A stretch of DNA of 6,724 bases from Pseudomonadota bacterium (lineage in GTDB: Bacteria; Pseudomonadota; Alphaproteobacteria; JAKJEU01), in assembly GCA_022705265.1 (NCBI GenBank), contig JAKJEU010000082.1:1-6724 (forward strand), given 5' to 3'. Position numbers and translations under genes: made by a program. The notes beneath the pieces were generated by a model, which was given only the letters and a program-made list of their open reading frames with translations, was not told the DNA's origin and did not search any database. Positions 5,397 to 6,724 of the stretch are shown here, in pieces (positions within the stretch are counted from its first letter, which is position 1; every line of letters begins with the position of its first letter).

Positions 5397-5732
5397 ATGT
5401 TAAGTGAAGATGAATTTTTTAAATTGATAAGCTTTTCAATTAAGAAAATAAGAATGGATAAAAAGCTTACCTGTGAAAAATTGGCAGAAATGGTGGAGGC
5501 TGATTATTCTTCGATTAATCAAATTGAAAACAATAAACAAAAACCAAAATCATATACACTTTACAAAATATTAAATGTTTTGGGTGTTGATATGTTGTCA
5601 GAGATTGTAGGAAAAACTAATAGAAAAGTGGTTTTAGAAGAAAATCTTATAGACAACTTATCAAAAATGAGCGTTGAAGAATTATCATCATTAAAACATT
5701 TTATCGAAAATTATAATTTGTTAAAAAAATAA
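5397..5732 (+). CDS. XRE/Cro-CI-family helix-turn-helix transcriptional regulator
   Basis: Small DNA-binding regulator of 111 residues. The HTH_3 domain spans about residues 12-70: helix 2 is TCEKLAEMV (25-33) and the recognition helix is DYSSINQIEN (36-45), followed by the typical NKQKPKSYTLYKILNVLGV. The C-terminal 40 residues contain a second helical segment (MSVEELSSLKHFIENY, 91-106) that may mediate dimerisation. No sensor domain, metal-binding cluster or protease site is seen. The ATG at 5397 has AAGGTG eight bases upstream. It is divergent from the acetyltransferase operon across a repeat-filled region, so it probably controls itself and that operon. The flavodoxin-like gene follows 53 bases downstream on the same strand and may be cotranscribed. 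Target and signal are inferred only from context. Confidence 0.87.
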   Translation: MLSEDEFFKLISFSIKKIRMDKKLTCEKLAEMVEADYSSINQIENNKQKPKSYTLYKILNVLGVDMLSEIVGKTNRKVVLEENLIDNLSKMSVEELSSLKHFIENYNLLKK

Positions 5733-5785
5733 ATTTAATGTTAGTATGCTTTTATATATTAAGTTAATTTATAAAGGTGATAAAA

Positions 5786-6376
5786 ATGAAAAAAATATGT
5801 ATAATTGAGGGGCATCCTGATAATTTGAAAAAGCATTTTTGTCATGCTTTGGCTGATGAATATGAAATTGGTGCAAAGAGCGAAGGTCATGAAGTCGTAA
5901 GAATTAATGTCGCCGATTTGGAATTTGATGCTTTAAAATCCGAAGAAGAGTATAGAGAAGGTTTTATTCCCGATGAAATTTCAAAAAGCCAAAAAATTAT
6001 ATTATCATCAAATCATATTGTTATAATTTATCCTTTGTGGCTTGGTGGAATGCCTTCGAAATTGGTGGCGTTTTTTGAACAATTAATGAGACCTAATTTT
6101 GCTTATGATGCGGATAATATGTTTGATAAAAAATTAAAGGGAAAATCCGCTCATCTTATTGTTACCATGGGAATGCCAGCAATAATTTATAAGATTTTTT
6201 ATGGCTCGCACAGTATTAAAGGCTTTATAACAGGGGTTTTGAAATTTGTTGGGATTTCTCCTGTAAAAACAACTTTTATTGGAGAGGTTGCATCAAAAAG
6301 AACTAATCACAAAAAATGGTTGGAAAAGGCAAACGAGTTTGGCAAAAATAAACCAAAACTTTTAGGCATTTTTTAA
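5786..6376 (+). CDS. NAD(P)H-dependent oxidoreductase, flavodoxin-like fold (Flavodoxin_2)
   Basis: Probable FMN- or FAD-containing NAD(P)H:quinone oxidoreductase of the KefF/MdaB/YwrO type, a soluble enzyme that reduces quinones or related electrophiles by two electrons. The first strand and phosphate-binding turn are KICIIEGHPD (residues 3-12). The flavin-contacting block is YPLWLGGMPSKLVAFFEQLMRP starting at Y82, followed by the aromatic loop NFAYD. A later strand is HLIVTMGMP, and the C-terminal segment includes a helix-rich HSIKGFITGVLKFVGI. At 196 residues the length is normal. I chose the ATG at 5786 because AAAGGTGA lies five bases upstream. A GTG at 5777 in frame is part of that ribosome binding site and is unlikely to be the start. 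Its 3' end overlaps by 15 bases the end of a convergent gene. Physiological substrate and flavin are unknown. Confidence 0.87.
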   Translation: MKKICIIEGHPDNLKKHFCHALADEYEIGAKSEGHEVVRINVADLEFDALKSEEEYREGFIPDEISKSQKIILSSNHIVIIYPLWLGGMPSKLVAFFEQLMRPNFAYDADNMFDKKLKGKSAHLIVTMGMPAIIYKIFYGSHSIKGFITGVLKFVGISPVKTTFIGEVASKRTNHKKWLEKANEFGKNKPKLLGIF

Positions 6377-6724
6377 TATTTCACGAACTTGTCTTGCGTA
6401 ATCGGTAATTATATCGATTTTAAGCTTTGGATATTTGCTTTTTAAATCAATTATTTTTGATATATTTGTTCTTGCTTTATCATTTTTTAAAGGATTTTTT
6501 TCGTTAAAATCCCAAGTCCTTATTGTAATTTCATTATCATTACAAAATTCCACTATTTTAAAATTGTCCAACACAGATTTTATATGAGGGTGGATAGATT
6601 TTATTTGTTTATCAAGCTTATTAATGGTTTCAAGATTTAATTGAAGATATTTATCGTTTCTGTCTGGATAAATTAAATTTTCCGTATCTTTTTTAACATC
6701 AAATAATTGAGCGATATTGGCATT
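6362..6724 (-). CDS. Hypothetical protein, C-terminal part of a gene running off the window
   Basis: An open reading frame continues without a stop from the last base of the window to a TAA at 6362-6364, giving 120 codons. The earliest visible residues are NANIAQLFDVKKD and the end is YARQVREILKNA. A GTG at 6572-6574 exists, but since the frame is open across the whole visible stretch the true start is probably beyond 6724. The sequence is hydrophilic, rich in Lys, Asn, Ile and Asp, with predicted helical stretches (for example LETINKLDKQIKSI) and a strand-like LKIDIITDYA near the C-terminus. No recognisable domain, signal peptide or membrane segment was seen in this part. It converges on the oxidoreductase gene with a 15-base overlap. 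Reality as a gene is likely because of the long uninterrupted frame in AT-rich DNA, but function is unknown. Confidence 0.65.
   Translation of the reverse strand, partial: NANIAQLFDVKKDTENLIYPDRNDKYLQLNLETINKLDKQIKSIHPHIKSVLDNFKIVEFCNDNEITIRTWDFNEKNPLKNDKARTNISKIIDLKSKYPKLKIDIITDYARQVREILKNA

Noticed and set aside
6353..6374. Possible bidirectional terminator: CCAAAACTTTTAGG followed by a T-run, with TTTATTTTT on the other strand
   Set aside because: The stem has only two G-C pairs, a mismatch and a tiny loop, and lies inside both coding ends; it is too weak to call.
5397..6376. XRE plus oxidoreductase as a toxin-antitoxin or defence pair
   Set aside because: The oxidoreductase has intact flavodoxin-fold motifs and normal length, with no toxin-like domain, and the spacing of 53 bases is not that of a typical coupled pair.

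Overview
The window looks like a compact, AT-rich bacterial chromosome segment, most likely from an alphaproteobacterium. The evidence is a PetR/OmpR-type response regulator, a tadA gene head-to-head with an rluB-type gene region, and a soluble transglycosylase of a type I recall mainly from Alphaproteobacteria. Intergenic spaces are short, two convergent gene pairs overlap at their ends, and start sites mostly carry weak Shine-Dalgarno sequences. I cannot name genus or species. The lineage call rests on remembered protein similarity, not a search.

Left part (1-2994), housekeeping-like. On the minus strand tadA (tRNA A34 deaminase) is followed by an OmpR/PetR-type response regulator without a partner kinase in view. 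Divergently, on the plus strand, an SLT-type transglycosylase homologue with an odd Tyr/Asp-rich tail is followed after 3 bases by an RluB-type 23S rRNA pseudouridine synthase.

Middle part (2989-5227), an accessory cassette on the minus strand. A sugar-type GNAT acetyltransferase, a CDP-glycerol glycerophosphotransferase-like protein and a 141-residue unknown protein are chained by two TAATG stop/start overlaps, so they are one translationally coupled operon. Hand-counted samples of this cassette have lower GC than rluB (about 18% against 30-40%). It sits directly after rluB, where I would expect rsmD in many Alphaproteobacteria. A role in decorating a surface polysaccharide with acetyl and phospho-polyol groups is plausible but inferred.

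Regulatory hub (5228-5396). The 169-base gap between this operon and a divergent XRE-family regulator is full of structure. It has four direct copies of an 11-base motif, a 21-base-spaced pair of AGATACATA, a long nested dyad, and a 9-base perfect inverted repeat whose one arm covers the GNAT start codon. The simplest reading is an XRE autoregulatory and cassette-controlling operator region.

Right part (5397-6724). The XRE gene is followed by a flavodoxin-fold NAD(P)H:quinone-type oxidoreductase. This converges with, and overlaps by 15 bases, the 3' end of an unrecognised minus-strand gene that runs off the window.

No RNA genes, CRISPR arrays, insertion sequences or convincing intrinsic terminators were seen. 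The most unusual items are the regulated polysaccharide-modification cassette with its operator array, and the transglycosylase tail. I do not see a clear new defence or mobile system.
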